Shown here: in pieces, positions 27,761-36,335 of the stretch
How positions within the stretch are numbered: position 1 is the first letter of the stretch
Layout: every line of letters starts with the position of its first letter
Source of the DNA: Paraburkholderia dinghuensis
GTDB taxonomy: Bacteria; Pseudomonadota; Gammaproteobacteria; Burkholderiales; Burkholderiaceae
Length of the DNA: 64,000 nt
Direction of reading: 5' to 3'
Assembly: GCF_003837865.1 (NCBI RefSeq)
Contig: NZ_RQIS01000001.1
Coordinates: 62,001 to 126,000 of the forward strand
Program-made: the position numbers and the translations under genes
Notes under the pieces: model-generated
What the model was told of the DNA's origin: nothing
Seen by the model: only the letters and a program-made list of their open reading frames with translations
The model's database searches: none

Positions 27761-29269
27761 CTAGGCGAAAAAGAGCCAGGTCGCCATGAGGAAAACCGGC
27801 AGGAGTATCGCGCACGACCAGCCAAGATAGCCAAAGAAGCCCGGCATGCGTACGCCGCGCGACTCGGAGATCGACTTCACCATGAAATTCGGCGCGTTGC
27901 CGATGTAGGTGAGCGCGCCCATCAGCACCGCGCCCGCCGATATTGCAGCGAGCGTCTTCGCGCCGGTCGTCATCAGCGCCGGGGCGTCGCCGCCTGCGAG
28001 GTTGAAAAACACGAGCCAGGTCGGCGCGTTGTCGAGGAAGGACGACAAGAGGCCCGTCGCCCAGAAGTACATGATGGTGTCGGGGCGGCCCGGCGTCTCG
28101 TTCACGAGATGAATCAGGCCCCCGAATGCGCCCGCCTCGCCCGCGCGCAGAATCGCGATGACCGGCGTAATCGTCACGAAGATGCCCACGAAGAGCTTCG
28201 CGACTTCGGCGATGGGCGCCCAGTTGAAGTCGTTGGCGGCGCGCACCGAACGCGGCGTGAAGGCGAGCGAAACGAGCGAGAGCGCGATTAGCCCCGCATC
28301 GCGAAGAAGATTCTGCAATTCGACATGCGCACCGGGAACGGCGAACGTGATGCCGGGCTTCCAGACTCCGCTCATCAGCACGAGGCCGATGACGAGTGCG
28401 AGCAGCACAAAGTTGAACTTGCCCGTGATGCCGAGCGGCCCCGTGTCAGGCGTCGGGTCGAGGATTGCGGCACGCGCCTCGCCTGCGCGGTGGAAGAACC
28501 ACGAATCGAGCGCGTAGAACGCGGCGAGCAGCACCCCGCAGACAAACAGCCAGGGCCACACGAGATGCTGCGTAGTCCAGAAGAAACCAACGCCGTTCAG
28601 GAACCCGAGGAAAAGCGGCGGATCGCCGAGCGGCGTCAGCAGCCCGCCCGCATTCGCGACGAGAAAGATGAAAAACAGGATGACGTGGACATTGTGGCGC
28701 CGGTTGTCGTTGGCGCGCAGGAGCGGCCGGATCAGCAGCATCGCCGCGCCGGTCGTGCCCATGATGCTCGCGAGCAGCGTCCCGATCCCGAGGATCGTCG
28801 TATTCGTGCGCGGCGAGCCGCGCAGGTTGCCTTCAACGCAGATGCCGCCCGCGATCGTGAAAAGCGCACCGAGCAGCACGATGAACGGGAGATACTCGTC
28901 GATCACCGCGTGCAGGAACATCGGATACGTGGCGGCAAAGCCGTGCGTCACGGCGAAGGGCAGCAGGAACGCGAGCGCCCAAAGCGCGGCGATCTTGCCG
29001 AAGTGCCGATGCCAGAGCACGGGCGCAAACATCGGAAAGAGCGCGATCGAAAGCAGCATGCCCGCGAACGGAAGGCCCCAGGCCGGCGAGAGCGTGGCGC
29101 CGTTGACGCCTTCGGCATGCGCCCACGCGGGCATCAGCGTCAGCGCGGCGCACAGGCCCGGTGCGATGCGGGGCATTCCACGCGCGAGTTGCCCGCGACG
29201 GCGGCCCGCGCCAGCGCGTTGCCGGGGTACGGGCGCCGCGCCCTTACGCGCCATGCACGACGATGACAT
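27761..29269 (-). CDS. Sodium:proton antiporter / citrate-transporter-like membrane protein
   Basis: Up to 502 residues; starts at 29269, 29254 and 29179 are all in frame, and the last begins at a signal-like segment (MPRIAPGLCAALTLMPAWAHA). About 12 transmembrane helices are visible. Diagnostic stretches are GTTGAAMLLIRPLL, NAGGLLTPLGDPPLFLGFL and SSFLDNAPTWLVFFNLAGGD, typical of the ion-transporter/NhaD-like antiporter family. Ion specificity is not settled by sequence. It overlaps the end of the lutC-like gene, suggesting co-expression. Confidence 0.85.
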   Translation of the reverse strand: MSSSCMARKGAAPVPRQRAGAGRRRGQLARGMPRIAPGLCAALTLMPAWAHAEGVNGATLSPAWGLPFAGMLLSIALFPMFAPVLWHRHFGKIAALWALAFLLPFAVTHGFAATYPMFLHAVIDEYLPFIVLLGALFTIAGGICVEGNLRGSPRTNTTILGIGTLLASIMGTTGAAMLLIRPLLRANDNRRHNVHVILFFIFLVANAGGLLTPLGDPPLFLGFLNGVGFFWTTQHLVWPWLFVCGVLLAAFYALDSWFFHRAGEARAAILDPTPDTGPLGITGKFNFVLLALVIGLVLMSGVWKPGITFAVPGAHVELQNLLRDAGLIALSLVSLAFTPRSVRAANDFNWAPIAEVAKLFVGIFVTITPVIAILRAGEAGAFGGLIHLVNETPGRPDTIMYFWATGLLSSFLDNAPTWLVFFNLAGGDAPALMTTGAKTLAAISAGAVLMGALTYIGNAPNFMVKSISESRGVRMPGFFGYLGWSCAILLPVFLMATWLFFA

Positions 29270-29906
29270 GCACGCGATACGGCCCGTGCGCGCCGAGGAC
29301 GATGGTCTGCTCGATATCGCCGGTGCGCGACGGCCCCGATACGAAGTTGACCGCGCGCGGCAGTTCTCCGCGTTCGGCGCGGATCAGCGCGAAGGCGTCC
29401 TCGTGACCGGCGACGATGCGCGATGCAGGCACGACGGCGATGTGCGTCTCTGGCAGGAGCGCGCCCGAGGCCCAGGTCTGCGGGCTTGAGAGCAACACGA
29501 GCGTGCCGGTCTCGGCAGTCGCGCAAAAGCAGCCGGTGAGACCGACCAGATCGCGGTCTTCGGGCTTGCGGAATTCGACGGATAGTCCTGCGGCGGCCCA
29601 ATCGAACGAATCGAGCGTCTGCCAGGCGACGGCCTGCATCGGCAGTCCGCCTTCCGCGAGATAGCGCTGCACGGCGACGGGTACGCCAGCCAGGCCCTCG
29701 ACTTCATCGACCGTCGTGGACATCTTGCGCGCCTCACGCACGAAGCGTGCAACGAGATCGCCCTCCAGCGGCGGACGCGGGCCTTCGGGATGGTGAGTCA
29801 GGTAGTCAGCGACGGCCTCGCGTTCGGACGCGTCGGGAGTCGCGCCGCGCCCCTGGGCCGCGCGAATGCGCGCGAGTATGCTGCGGCGTGCGGCCGTCGT
29901 GTCCAT
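29244..29906 (-). CDS. lutC: LUD-domain protein, LutC-like
   Basis: 220 residues. The LUD domain runs through the C-terminal two thirds: VEFRKPEDRDLVGLTGCFCATAETGTLVLLSSPQ in two blocks, then TSxTGDIEQTI-like FVSGPSRTGDIEQTIVLGAHGP. It resembles LutC of the LutABC lactate oxidation complex. No lutA or lutB lies within this window next to it, so it is an orphan copy, and a lactate role is uncertain. Its 3' end overlaps the antiporter gene. Confidence 0.85.
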   Translation of the reverse strand: MDTTAARRSILARIRAAQGRGATPDASEREAVADYLTHHPEGPRPPLEGDLVARFVREARKMSTTVDEVEGLAGVPVAVQRYLAEGGLPMQAVAWQTLDSFDWAAAGLSVEFRKPEDRDLVGLTGCFCATAETGTLVLLSSPQTWASGALLPETHIAVVPASRIVAGHEDAFALIRAERGELPRAVNFVSGPSRTGDIEQTIVLGAHGPYRVHVIVVHGA

Positions 29907-30105
29907 GTGCGGTCCTCTTACCGTGGGGGTCGGGCGTCGTGGCGATCACTCGTGCCGATTATACCGATGCAAGCGGCGTGCATCGCGCGCACGCGGGCCG
30001 CCGACGCGAAGTGACGAGCGAGTACGCAGTCCTCACGCGGCGACGCTCCGCCGCGCTCGACGAAGGCGCGCAAATCATGCGGCGCACGCCGCCTCGATGG
30101 CCGGT

Positions 30106-31302
30106 CTACTTGCCTGCGCTTTCCTCATCGGCGGGAATGCCGAACACCTGGCGCAGATACGCGATATAGGCCTTGTCGTCGCACATGTTCTTGCCCGGCG
30201 AATCGGACAGTTTGGCGACGGGCTGGCCGTTGCAGCGAACCATCTTGATGACGATCTGCAGCGGCTGATAGCCGAGGTCGTTGGTGAGGTTCGTGCCGAC
30301 ACCGAATGCGAGCCGGCAGCGTCCGCGAAAGCGCTCGTAGAGACGCAGGACCTTGGGAATATCGAGCGCGTCCGAGAAGATCATTGTCTTCGTGCGCGGG
30401 TCGCACCGGTTGTCCTCGTAGTGCTTGAGCAGACGCTCGCCCCAGTCGAACGGATCGCCGGAATCGTGGCGCGCGCCGTCGAAGAGCTTGCAGAAGTACA
30501 TGTCGAAATCGCGCAGGAATGCCTGCATGCCGTAGACATCCGAGAGCGCGATGCCGAGGTCCCCGCGATACTCCTTCGCCCACATCTCGAAGCCGAAGAT
30601 CTGCGAATCGCGCAGACGCGGGCCGAGTGCCTGGCACGCCTGCAGATACTCGTGAGCCATCGTGCCGAGCGGCGTGAGGTGGTGCTTCATCGCGTAGTAC
30701 ACGTTGCTCGTACCGGCGAACTGCTCGCCGAGATCCTCCTTGAGCGTGAGGATCACCTCCTCGTGCCAGTGCCTCGAGAAGCGGCGGCGCGTGCCGTAGT
30801 CGGCGATCTTGCAGTCGGCGAACTCGGGCTTCGCGCCGAGCATCTCGATCTTGCTGCGCAGACGCTCGCGGCCTTCCTCGTACTGCGGCTGCCGCTGCGT
30901 GTTGCGGAAGTAGACCTCGTTGACGATCGCGAGCACGGGAATCTCGAAGAGGATCGTGTGCAGCCACGGCCCCTTGATCTCGATGTCGATTTCGCCATTG
31001 TTCTTCGGCGACGGCGTGACCGAAATGTACTTCTCGTTCAGATGAAAGAGCGCGAGGAAATCGAGGAAATCGCTCTTCATGAAGCGCAGGCGGCGCAGGT
31101 AGTCGAGCTCGGCTTCGGTGAAGTGCAGGCGACAGAGCTTCTGGATCTCGCTCCTGATTTCGTCGACGTACGGCACGAGATCGACGTCCGGCGTGCGGCA
31201 GCGGAACCGGTACTCCACGCTCGCAGCCGGGAAGTGATGCAGCACCACCTGCATCATCGTGAACTTGTAGAGGTCGGTATCGAGCAGCGAATTAATGATC
31301 AT
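30106..31302 (-). CDS. pncB: Nicotinate phosphoribosyltransferase
   Basis: 398 residues from [18 protein letters not shown]; the longer open frame upstream lacks family sequence. Motifs include the conserved N-terminus, [15 protein letters not shown], and [18 protein letters not shown] near the phosphoribosyl site, with [12 protein letters not shown] close to the end. It makes nicotinate mononucleotide in NAD salvage. It is divergent from fdxA. Confidence 0.96.
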   Translation of the reverse strand: MIINSLLDTDLYKFTMMQVVLHHFPAASVEYRFRCRTPDVDLVPYVDEIRSEIQKLCRLHFTEAELDYLRRLRFMKSDFLDFLALFHLNEKYISVTPSPKNNGEIDIEIKGPWLHTILFEIPVLAIVNEVYFRNTQRQPQYEEGRERLRSKIEMLGAKPEFADCKIADYGTRRRFSRHWHEEVILTLKEDLGEQFAGTSNVYYAMKHHLTPLGTMAHEYLQACQALGPRLRDSQIFGFEMWAKEYRGDLGIALSDVYGMQAFLRDFDMYFCKLFDGARHDSGDPFDWGERLLKHYEDNRCDPRTKTMIFSDALDIPKVLRLYERFRGRCRLAFGVGTNLTNDLGYQPLQIVIKMVRCNGQPVAKLSDSPGKNMCDDKAYIAYLRQVFGIPADEESAGK

Positions 31303-31641
31303 GGTGAGCCAGCCGGACTGCATTCTGAGGACGCGCGCCTGCGGGAGGACCGGGCCTGTGACGTGACGTCGCGCATCGGCTGTTCCCGGCTCGTGCCCTG
31401 CAAGGCCGGGCGTCAGCGATGCGCCCATGTTACCTGAACGCGCGGGCGCCCCGCCGCGCCGCCAGCACGCCCGCGCGGCCAGGAGGGGGATTTGACACGT
31501 GGTCCCAAGAGCGCCATAAACTAATCACGAAACGATCTAAAAACCCATGCGGACCGCTCGCTGGGGATTTTCACGTTCAGTTACAATAGCTGTTTCGGCC
31601 CTGTGCCATCCCCCGATACAAAGCATGCAGGAGTTGCCTGA
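31303..31641. other. Divergent intergenic region pncB / fdxA
   Basis: 339 bp without a gene I can support. The plus strand carries a TTGACA at about 31494 with an AT-rich TAAACT 19 bp away (spacing long), and a TACAAT hexamer at 31582-31587 ahead of fdxA. These are candidate promoter parts only. Confidence 0.4.
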
Positions 31642-31965
31642 ATGACCCACGTTGTGACCGAAAGCTGCATCAAGTGCCGCTATACCGACTGCGTCGATGT
31701 GTGCCCGGTGGACTGCTTTCGCGAAGGTCCCAACTTCCTCGCGATCGATCCGGACGAGTGCATTGACTGCGCCGTGTGTGTAGCCGAGTGCCCCGTCAAT
31801 GCCATCTACGCCGAAGAGGACGTGCCTGGCGACCAGCAGCAGTTCATCCCCCTGAACGCCGAGCTGGCCAAAGGCTGGCCGAGCATCACCAAGACGAAAG
31901 CCGCGCTGCCCGAAGCCGAAGAATTCAAGGACGTGAAGGACAAGCTCGCGATGCTCGTGCGCTAA
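31642..31965 (+). CDS. fdxA: 7Fe ferredoxin FdxA
   Basis: 107 residues, the usual FdxA length. Cluster ligands are visible in [18 protein letters not shown] (3Fe-4S plus one 4Fe ligand set) and [15 protein letters not shown] (4Fe-4S). It is a low-potential electron carrier of the Azotobacter FdI type, common in proteobacteria. The AGGAG ribosome binding site precedes the ATG. Electron partners are unknown. Confidence 0.96.
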   Translation: MTHVVTESCIKCRYTDCVDVCPVDCFREGPNFLAIDPDECIDCAVCVAECPVNAIYAEEDVPGDQQQFIPLNAELAKGWPSITKTKAALPEAEEFKDVKDKLAMLVR

Positions 31966-32095
31966 GCGCCGTAAGTGCGGCGTACGATACGCGCGCCAGG
32001 TGCACTTAGCCGTGCGATCTGTGCGGCGGGCCGTCGGCTGTGGCTGCCGTTGCGTCGTCCCGGAAGCGACTTATTTCCAGGAATACGTGCAGGTG

Positions 32096-32124
32096 TTGAC
32101 AGATCCAGCCGCGCCCCATAGAAT
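32096..32124 (+). promoter_or_regulatory. Sigma-70 promoter of the tRNA-Asn pair
   Basis: TTGACA (32096-32101), exactly 17 bp, then TAGAAT (32119-32124). The predicted start lies about 15 nt before the first tRNA. This is one of the best consensus matches in the window. Confidence 0.85.
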
Positions 32125-32145
32125 CTCGTTCTCTGCTTTTGTTGA

Positions 32146-32221
32146 TCCCCGATAGCTCAGTCGGTAGAGCGCCGGACTGTTAATCCGTAGGTCCCTGGTT
32201 CGAGCCCAGGTCGGGGAGCCA
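32146..32221 (+). tRNA. tRNA-Asn (GTT), copy 1
   Basis: 76 nt including encoded CCA. The acceptor stem TCCCCGA pairs with TCGGGGA; the anticodon loop is CTGTTAA with anticodon GTT; the T arm is CCTGG-TTCGAGC-CCAGG. It is identical to copy 2, 112 bp downstream. Confidence 0.97.
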
Positions 32222-32275
32222 AATAAAATTGGCAAAACGAATTTGCAAACGAGATTGCAAGTCACAAAAAATCAC

Positions 32276-32306
32276 AAAAGCCCGCTAACCATAACGGGCT
32301 TTTTTA
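32276..32306 (+). terminator. Intrinsic terminator after tRNA-Asn copy 1
   Basis: AAAAGCCCG pairs with CGGGCTTTTT around CTAACCATAA, followed by T-rich sequence. It lies between the two tRNA genes, so read-through or a second promoter is needed for copy 2. Confidence 0.88.
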
Positions 32307-32333
32307 TGTAGTGAAGAGTTGCTGTACTGCTGT

Positions 32334-32409
32334 TCCCCGATAGCTCAGTCGGTAGAGCGCCGGACTGTTAATCCGTAGGTCCCTGGTTCGAGCCCAGGTC
32401 GGGGAGCCA
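32334..32409 (+). tRNA. tRNA-Asn (GTT), copy 2
   Basis: 76 nt, identical to copy 1 through the encoded CCA, with the same GTT anticodon. No strong promoter of its own was recognised in the 28 bp between the terminator and this gene. Confidence 0.97.
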
Positions 32410-32417
32410 AAAAATCG

Positions 32418-32452
32418 AAGGCGTTGCGCGAATCTCGTGCAACGCCTTTTTC
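32418..32452 (+). terminator. Intrinsic terminator after tRNA-Asn copy 2
   Basis: AAGGCGTTGC and GCAACGCCTT form a 10-bp stem around GCGAATCTCGT, followed by TTTCTTTTT. Confidence 0.9.
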
Positions 32453-32538
32453 TTTTTGCAGCATCGCGCTTGCGCTGCGACTGCTGCACAGCCATCGCAC
32501 TGCCCGATAATGGCGCGTCGTCATCTTTGGGATTCCCC

Positions 32539-33039
32539 ATGAAAGCATCTCGTTTCGTGTCACTCGCGTCACTCGTCTCGCGCGCAGCCGTCGCCAGCGC
32601 CTGCCTCGGCGCGCTCGCTGCCGCGCACGCCGAAGAGATCGGCAGTGTGAACACCAATTTCCACATCACCGGATCGGACCGCGTGGTCGTAGAGGCCTAT
32701 GACGATCCGCAAGTGACCGGTGTTACGTGCTACGTCTCGCGTGCGCGCAAGGGTGGCGTGAAGGGCACGCTAGGCCTCGCTGAGGACCCCACCGAAGCGT
32801 CCATCGCCTGTCGCCAGGTCGGGCCGATGTCCTTCACCGGGCCGCTCAAAGTGCAAACCGACGTCTTCAGCGAACGCATGTCGCTCATCTTCAAGACGCT
32901 GCACGTCGTGCGCATCGTCGACGCGAAGCGCAACGCGCTCGTCTACCTGACCTATAGCGACCGTATCGTGAGCGGCAGCGCGAAGAACAGCGTCAGCGCC
33001 GTGCCGGTGCCGGCCGGCACGGCGATCCCGCTTCGATAG
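32539..33039 (+). CDS. creA: CreA family secreted protein
   Basis: 166 residues from MKASRF, with a signal peptide ending near AAAHAEE. The mature part matches the CreA family ([62 protein letters not shown]). CreA is a periplasmic protein of unclear function in E. coli. No creBCD genes are near. The ORF stands alone between the tRNA genes and the AraC regulator. Confidence 0.92.
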   Translation: MKASRFVSLASLVSRAAVASACLGALAAAHAEEIGSVNTNFHITGSDRVVVEAYDDPQVTGVTCYVSRARKGGVKGTLGLAEDPTEASIACRQVGPMSFTGPLKVQTDVFSERMSLIFKTLHVVRIVDAKRNALVYLTYSDRIVSGSAKNSVSAVPVPAGTAIPLR

Positions 33040-33077
33040 GCCCGCGCTACACTGAGAGCCTCGCCCGGACACCTGCC

Positions 33078-33974
33078 ATGACCGCCCGACGTTTCCGCGA
33101 TTCCGCCCGCTACTGGCGCACGCCGCTTTTGCCCGGCGCGGATCTGCTTACCGCCGAGTACCACGAGCACGAATTCGCGCCTCACTGGCACGAGGCGTAC
33201 ACGATCCCCGTGATCGAAGACGGCGCCGAGTGCTTTCGCTATCTGGGCGCGCAACACGTCGCGGAGGCGGGCACGGTGCCGGTCATCAATCCGGGTGAGC
33301 TGCACACGGGATCGCGCGCCGTCGACGAGGGCTGGCGCTACCGCGTCATGTACGTCCCGGTCGACTACCTGCGGGATCTCGCCTCGGGAATCGCGGACCG
33401 CCTGCAGCCGCTGCCGTGGTTCGGCGCCGACGTGATCCGCGACCCCGATCTGGCCCGGCGCCTCTCGCTCGCCCACCGGTTGCTGGAAGCGGATGCCGAC
33501 CGGCGCCGCGCAGCTTCCGGCGCAAGCAGGATCGCCCGCGCCGACGCCAGTCCCGTCACGGACATCGACGTGCTCGCCGTGGAAGGTGCGCTGCTCGACG
33601 CACTTTCGACGCTGCTCACGCGCCACGGCCGCACGCGCGAAGCGCCGCTGCAGCCGCAGATGAACGATCCGCGCGTCGAGACGATGAAATCGCTGCTCGC
33701 CGCCGATCTCGAAACGCCGTTGCGCGTGGCCGATCTCGCCCAGGCGGTCAGCCTCTCGCCATTCCACGCGACGCGGCTCTTCACCGAAGCATCCGGACTG
33801 CCGCCGCACGCCTGGCGCACCCAGTTGCGGTTGCAGCGCGCGCTCGCGCCGCTGCGAGCGGGCGCTTCGATCGCCGACGTCGCCGCCGCCAGCGGCTTCA
33901 CCGACCAAAGCCATTTCACGCGTCACTTTCGCCGTATGTTCGGCGTGCCGCCAGGGCGCTGGCAGTCGGCGTAG
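33078..33974 (+). CDS. AraC family transcriptional regulator
   Basis: 298 residues. The N-terminal cupin-type sensing domain (EYHEHEFAPHWHEAYTIPVIEDG) is followed by a C-terminal double helix-turn-helix (LRVADLAQAVSLSPFHATRLFTEASGLPPHAW and ASIADVAAASGFTDQSHFTRHFRRMFGVPPG, in two blocks). It is next to azlCD on the same strand and probably regulates that exporter. The ligand may be an amino acid, by analogy only. Confidence 0.92.
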   Translation: MTARRFRDSARYWRTPLLPGADLLTAEYHEHEFAPHWHEAYTIPVIEDGAECFRYLGAQHVAEAGTVPVINPGELHTGSRAVDEGWRYRVMYVPVDYLRDLASGIADRLQPLPWFGADVIRDPDLARRLSLAHRLLEADADRRRAASGASRIARADASPVTDIDVLAVEGALLDALSTLLTRHGRTREAPLQPQMNDPRVETMKSLLAADLETPLRVADLAQAVSLSPFHATRLFTEASGLPPHAWRTQLRLQRALAPLRAGASIADVAAASGFTDQSHFTRHFRRMFGVPPGRWQSA

Positions 33975-34220
33975 TGGGCTTCTAATGGGCTTATAGCGGG
34001 CTTCACGCCGCGATCGCGTACCGGCCCCGAATAAATCCGCCGCCCCTCCCCGCAAGAACGTACAAGCCACGCGTACACGCGCCCGCTATGCTGCTGGCGT
34101 GTATCGACCAGCGTTGGCGCGTCGACGGGGACCAGGGCTTCAGGCTTCACACCGGTCCCGGACAGTCCCGACAGCCCCACCTGGTCCCATGAAAGACGGT
34201 TGCCGTATCACGAGGACAGT

Positions 34221-35036
34221 TTGACCACTCACCCCACCCGCTCCCAGGAGTTCGTCGCCGGCGCGCGCGACACGATCCCCATGATGGTCGGCGCCGCGCC
34301 GTTCGGCGTGATCTTCGGCACGCTCGTCACCTCGGGCTCGCTCTCGCTGTGGCATGGCCAGTTCATGTCGCTCGCCGTCTTCGCCGGCTCCGCGCAATTC
34401 ATTGCGCTCGGCCTGATCGCGTCGCACGCGAGCTTCGTCGTGATCTGGGCGACCACGTTCATCGTCAATCTGCGCCACGTGCTCTACAGCGCGACGCTCG
34501 CCCCCTACGTCTCGCACCTGCCCCTGCGCTGGCGTCTCGTGCTGGGCGGCCTGCTCACCGACGAGGTCTTTGCCGTCGCCTGGGCGCATTTCCGCCGCCA
34601 CCCGCCCAGCGGCGATGTCTCGCCTTGGCACTTCCTCGGCTCCGGTGTCGCGATGTACGTCAACTGGCAGATCTGGACCGCTGTCGGCCTGCTGTTCGGC
34701 GCAGCGTTTCCCGGCCTCCAGTCGCTCGGCCTCGACTTCGCGATGGTCGCCACGTTCATCGCGATCGTCGTGCCGCAACTCGTCGCCGTGCGCTATATCG
34801 CGGCAGCCGTCACGGCCGGCACGCTCGCGTTCTTCTGGCAAGGCTGGCCGTACAAGCTCGGCCTGCTCGGCGCCGTCCTCGCGGGCGTCGCGGTGGGCGT
34901 CGCACTCTCGCTGCCGCGCCGCGCGCGCGACGGCGCAGCCGCAGCGCCGTCGGCGGGCGCTACGCGCAGCGCCGGCAACACCGACAACGCCCGCAATACC
35001 AGCAACACCCGCCACACGGCAGGAGCCCGCCAATGA
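34221..35036 (+). CDS. azlC: AzlC family branched-chain amino acid exporter, large subunit
   Basis: About 271 residues from a TTG at 34221, preceded by GAGGA at good spacing; a TTG at 34200 is in frame but less likely. The AzlC pattern is clear: GARDTIPMMVGAAPFGVIFG, FAGSAQFIALGLI, WATTFIVNLRHVLYSATLAPY. Several transmembrane helices follow. The C-terminus is a low-complexity Ala/Thr/Asn tail. Its stop overlaps the azlD start (ATGA), so the two subunits are made together. Confidence 0.92.
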   Translation: MTTHPTRSQEFVAGARDTIPMMVGAAPFGVIFGTLVTSGSLSLWHGQFMSLAVFAGSAQFIALGLIASHASFVVIWATTFIVNLRHVLYSATLAPYVSHLPLRWRLVLGGLLTDEVFAVAWAHFRRHPPSGDVSPWHFLGSGVAMYVNWQIWTAVGLLFGAAFPGLQSLGLDFAMVATFIAIVVPQLVAVRYIAAAVTAGTLAFFWQGWPYKLGLLGAVLAGVAVGVALSLPRRARDGAAAAPSAGATRSAGNTDNARNTSNTRHTAGARQ

Positions 35037-35356
35037 GCTACGTCGTCCTCATCCTCGGCATGGCCGCCATCACCTGGCTCGTGCGCACCGCGGTTTTCGT
35101 GCTCGGCGAGCGGCTCGTGTTTCCGCCGATCGTGCGCACCGCGCTCGGCTTCGTGCCCGTGACCGTGCTCACCGCGATCATCGTGCCGATGGCCGTCTCG
35201 CCGCACGGCCAGGGCGCCGAGCTCACCTGGCGCAATCCGCAGCTCGTCGGCGCACTCGCGGCCATCGCAGTCAGCGTGCTCACGCGGCGGCCCCTCGTCA
35301 CGATCGCGGCCGGGCTTGGCGTGTTTTTCCTCTGGCAGGGCGTCGTGCTGCACTGA
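35033..35356 (+). CDS. azlD: AzlD family exporter small subunit
   Basis: 107 residues with four hydrophobic segments (VVLILGMAAITWLVRTAVFVLG, ALGFVPVTVLTAIIVPMAV, LVGALAAIAVSVLT, LVTIAAGLGVFFLWQGVVL). This is the AzlD length and pattern. It overlaps azlC by 4 bp and completes a two-component branched-chain amino acid exporter. Confidence 0.92.
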   Translation: MSYVVLILGMAAITWLVRTAVFVLGERLVFPPIVRTALGFVPVTVLTAIIVPMAVSPHGQGAELTWRNPQLVGALAAIAVSVLTRRPLVTIAAGLGVFFLWQGVVLH

Positions 35357-35515
35357 CGCGCCGGGCCTGGCGGTTGCACCAGGTGCAGCCCTTCACGATC
35401 GCGCCTCAAGTTTCCCCCTTCTGCGCCGTTAATCCCGTCAATGGCTGCTTTCGCGCTGCCGCGCTGCGCGAAAGCGCACGCGACGCAGTGCAGCACGGAT
35501 CACACGGGAAAACGA

Positions 35516-36277
35516 ATGGGGCACATCACCCTCTCTATCAAGGACGAAACGCTTGCGTCGCTGCGCAAGGACTTCGAGGCATTCCTGCGCGTATCGGTCA
35601 AGCTCGATCCGCAGTTCGCCACGCCGTCTTTCGAGGATTTCCTGCGCGCCAAGCTGCTCGACAACATGGTGCCGCTGACCGAGCACGCGGTGCAGCGCAT
35701 GTTGACGGGCGGCCAGTACGCATGGGCCAAGCGCACGCTCGACAAGGAATTCCCGGAAGTGGTCTCGATCCTGATGCGGCAGGCGAGCGAGTTCGGCTTC
35801 GGCTTTGCGTCGCGGACCGAGTGGACGCCCGAGGAATTGACCAAGCAGTGCCGCGAGTGGGCGACGGCAATCGTCCACGAGGCACAGGGCGACGCGATGC
35901 TGGTCGATCCGCTCGCCTCGCAGATCAAGGCGTCCGTGCAGGACATGCAGACGCTGGAAGAAGCCATGCAGACGCCCGCGTGGCGCCTGTCCGAATCGCT
36001 GCGCCAGCGCATCTACGAAGCGAAGATCGACTGCGAGACGAGCACCGGCAGCACCGCGCGCGAGCGACTCGGCGAGCTGCGCGGACTGTTGCGGCTTGCG
36101 ATCACCCACGGGGTCTTCCAGAAGCAGGAAGCGCAGCAGATCATGGAGTATCTGCGTCTTCTGAAGCCGGACATCTTCGTCGAGGAACCCGACGACGTGT
36201 TCGCGCGCCTCGCCGCCTGGTTGCGCAACTTCTTCGTGCCGCCGCAACGCAGTCAGCCGCGTCGTCAGTCGAACTGA
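35516..36277 (+). CDS. Conserved-looking protein of unknown function
   Basis: 253 residues from MGHITLSIKDETLASLRKD; the frame is open upstream but that part is not protein-like. It is mostly helical and soluble, with no signal peptide and no recognised motif. Segments of note: LRVSVKLDPQFATPSFEDFLRAKLL, FPEVVSILMRQASEFGFGF, and a C-terminal amphipathic region ending in WLRNFFVPPQ. Codon use and length indicate a real gene. I cannot assign a function; neighbours (azlD and a helicase) do not point to one. Confidence 0.8.
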   Translation: MGHITLSIKDETLASLRKDFEAFLRVSVKLDPQFATPSFEDFLRAKLLDNMVPLTEHAVQRMLTGGQYAWAKRTLDKEFPEVVSILMRQASEFGFGFASRTEWTPEELTKQCREWATAIVHEAQGDAMLVDPLASQIKASVQDMQTLEEAMQTPAWRLSESLRQRIYEAKIDCETSTGSTARERLGELRGLLRLAITHGVFQKQEAQQIMEYLRLLKPDIFVEEPDDVFARLAAWLRNFFVPPQRSQPRRQSN

Positions 36278-36335
36278 CGCGCGCGCACCCTGGGCCTGTT
36301 CAGTTCACGCGACGAACAGGCCCTTCACGGCCCTT

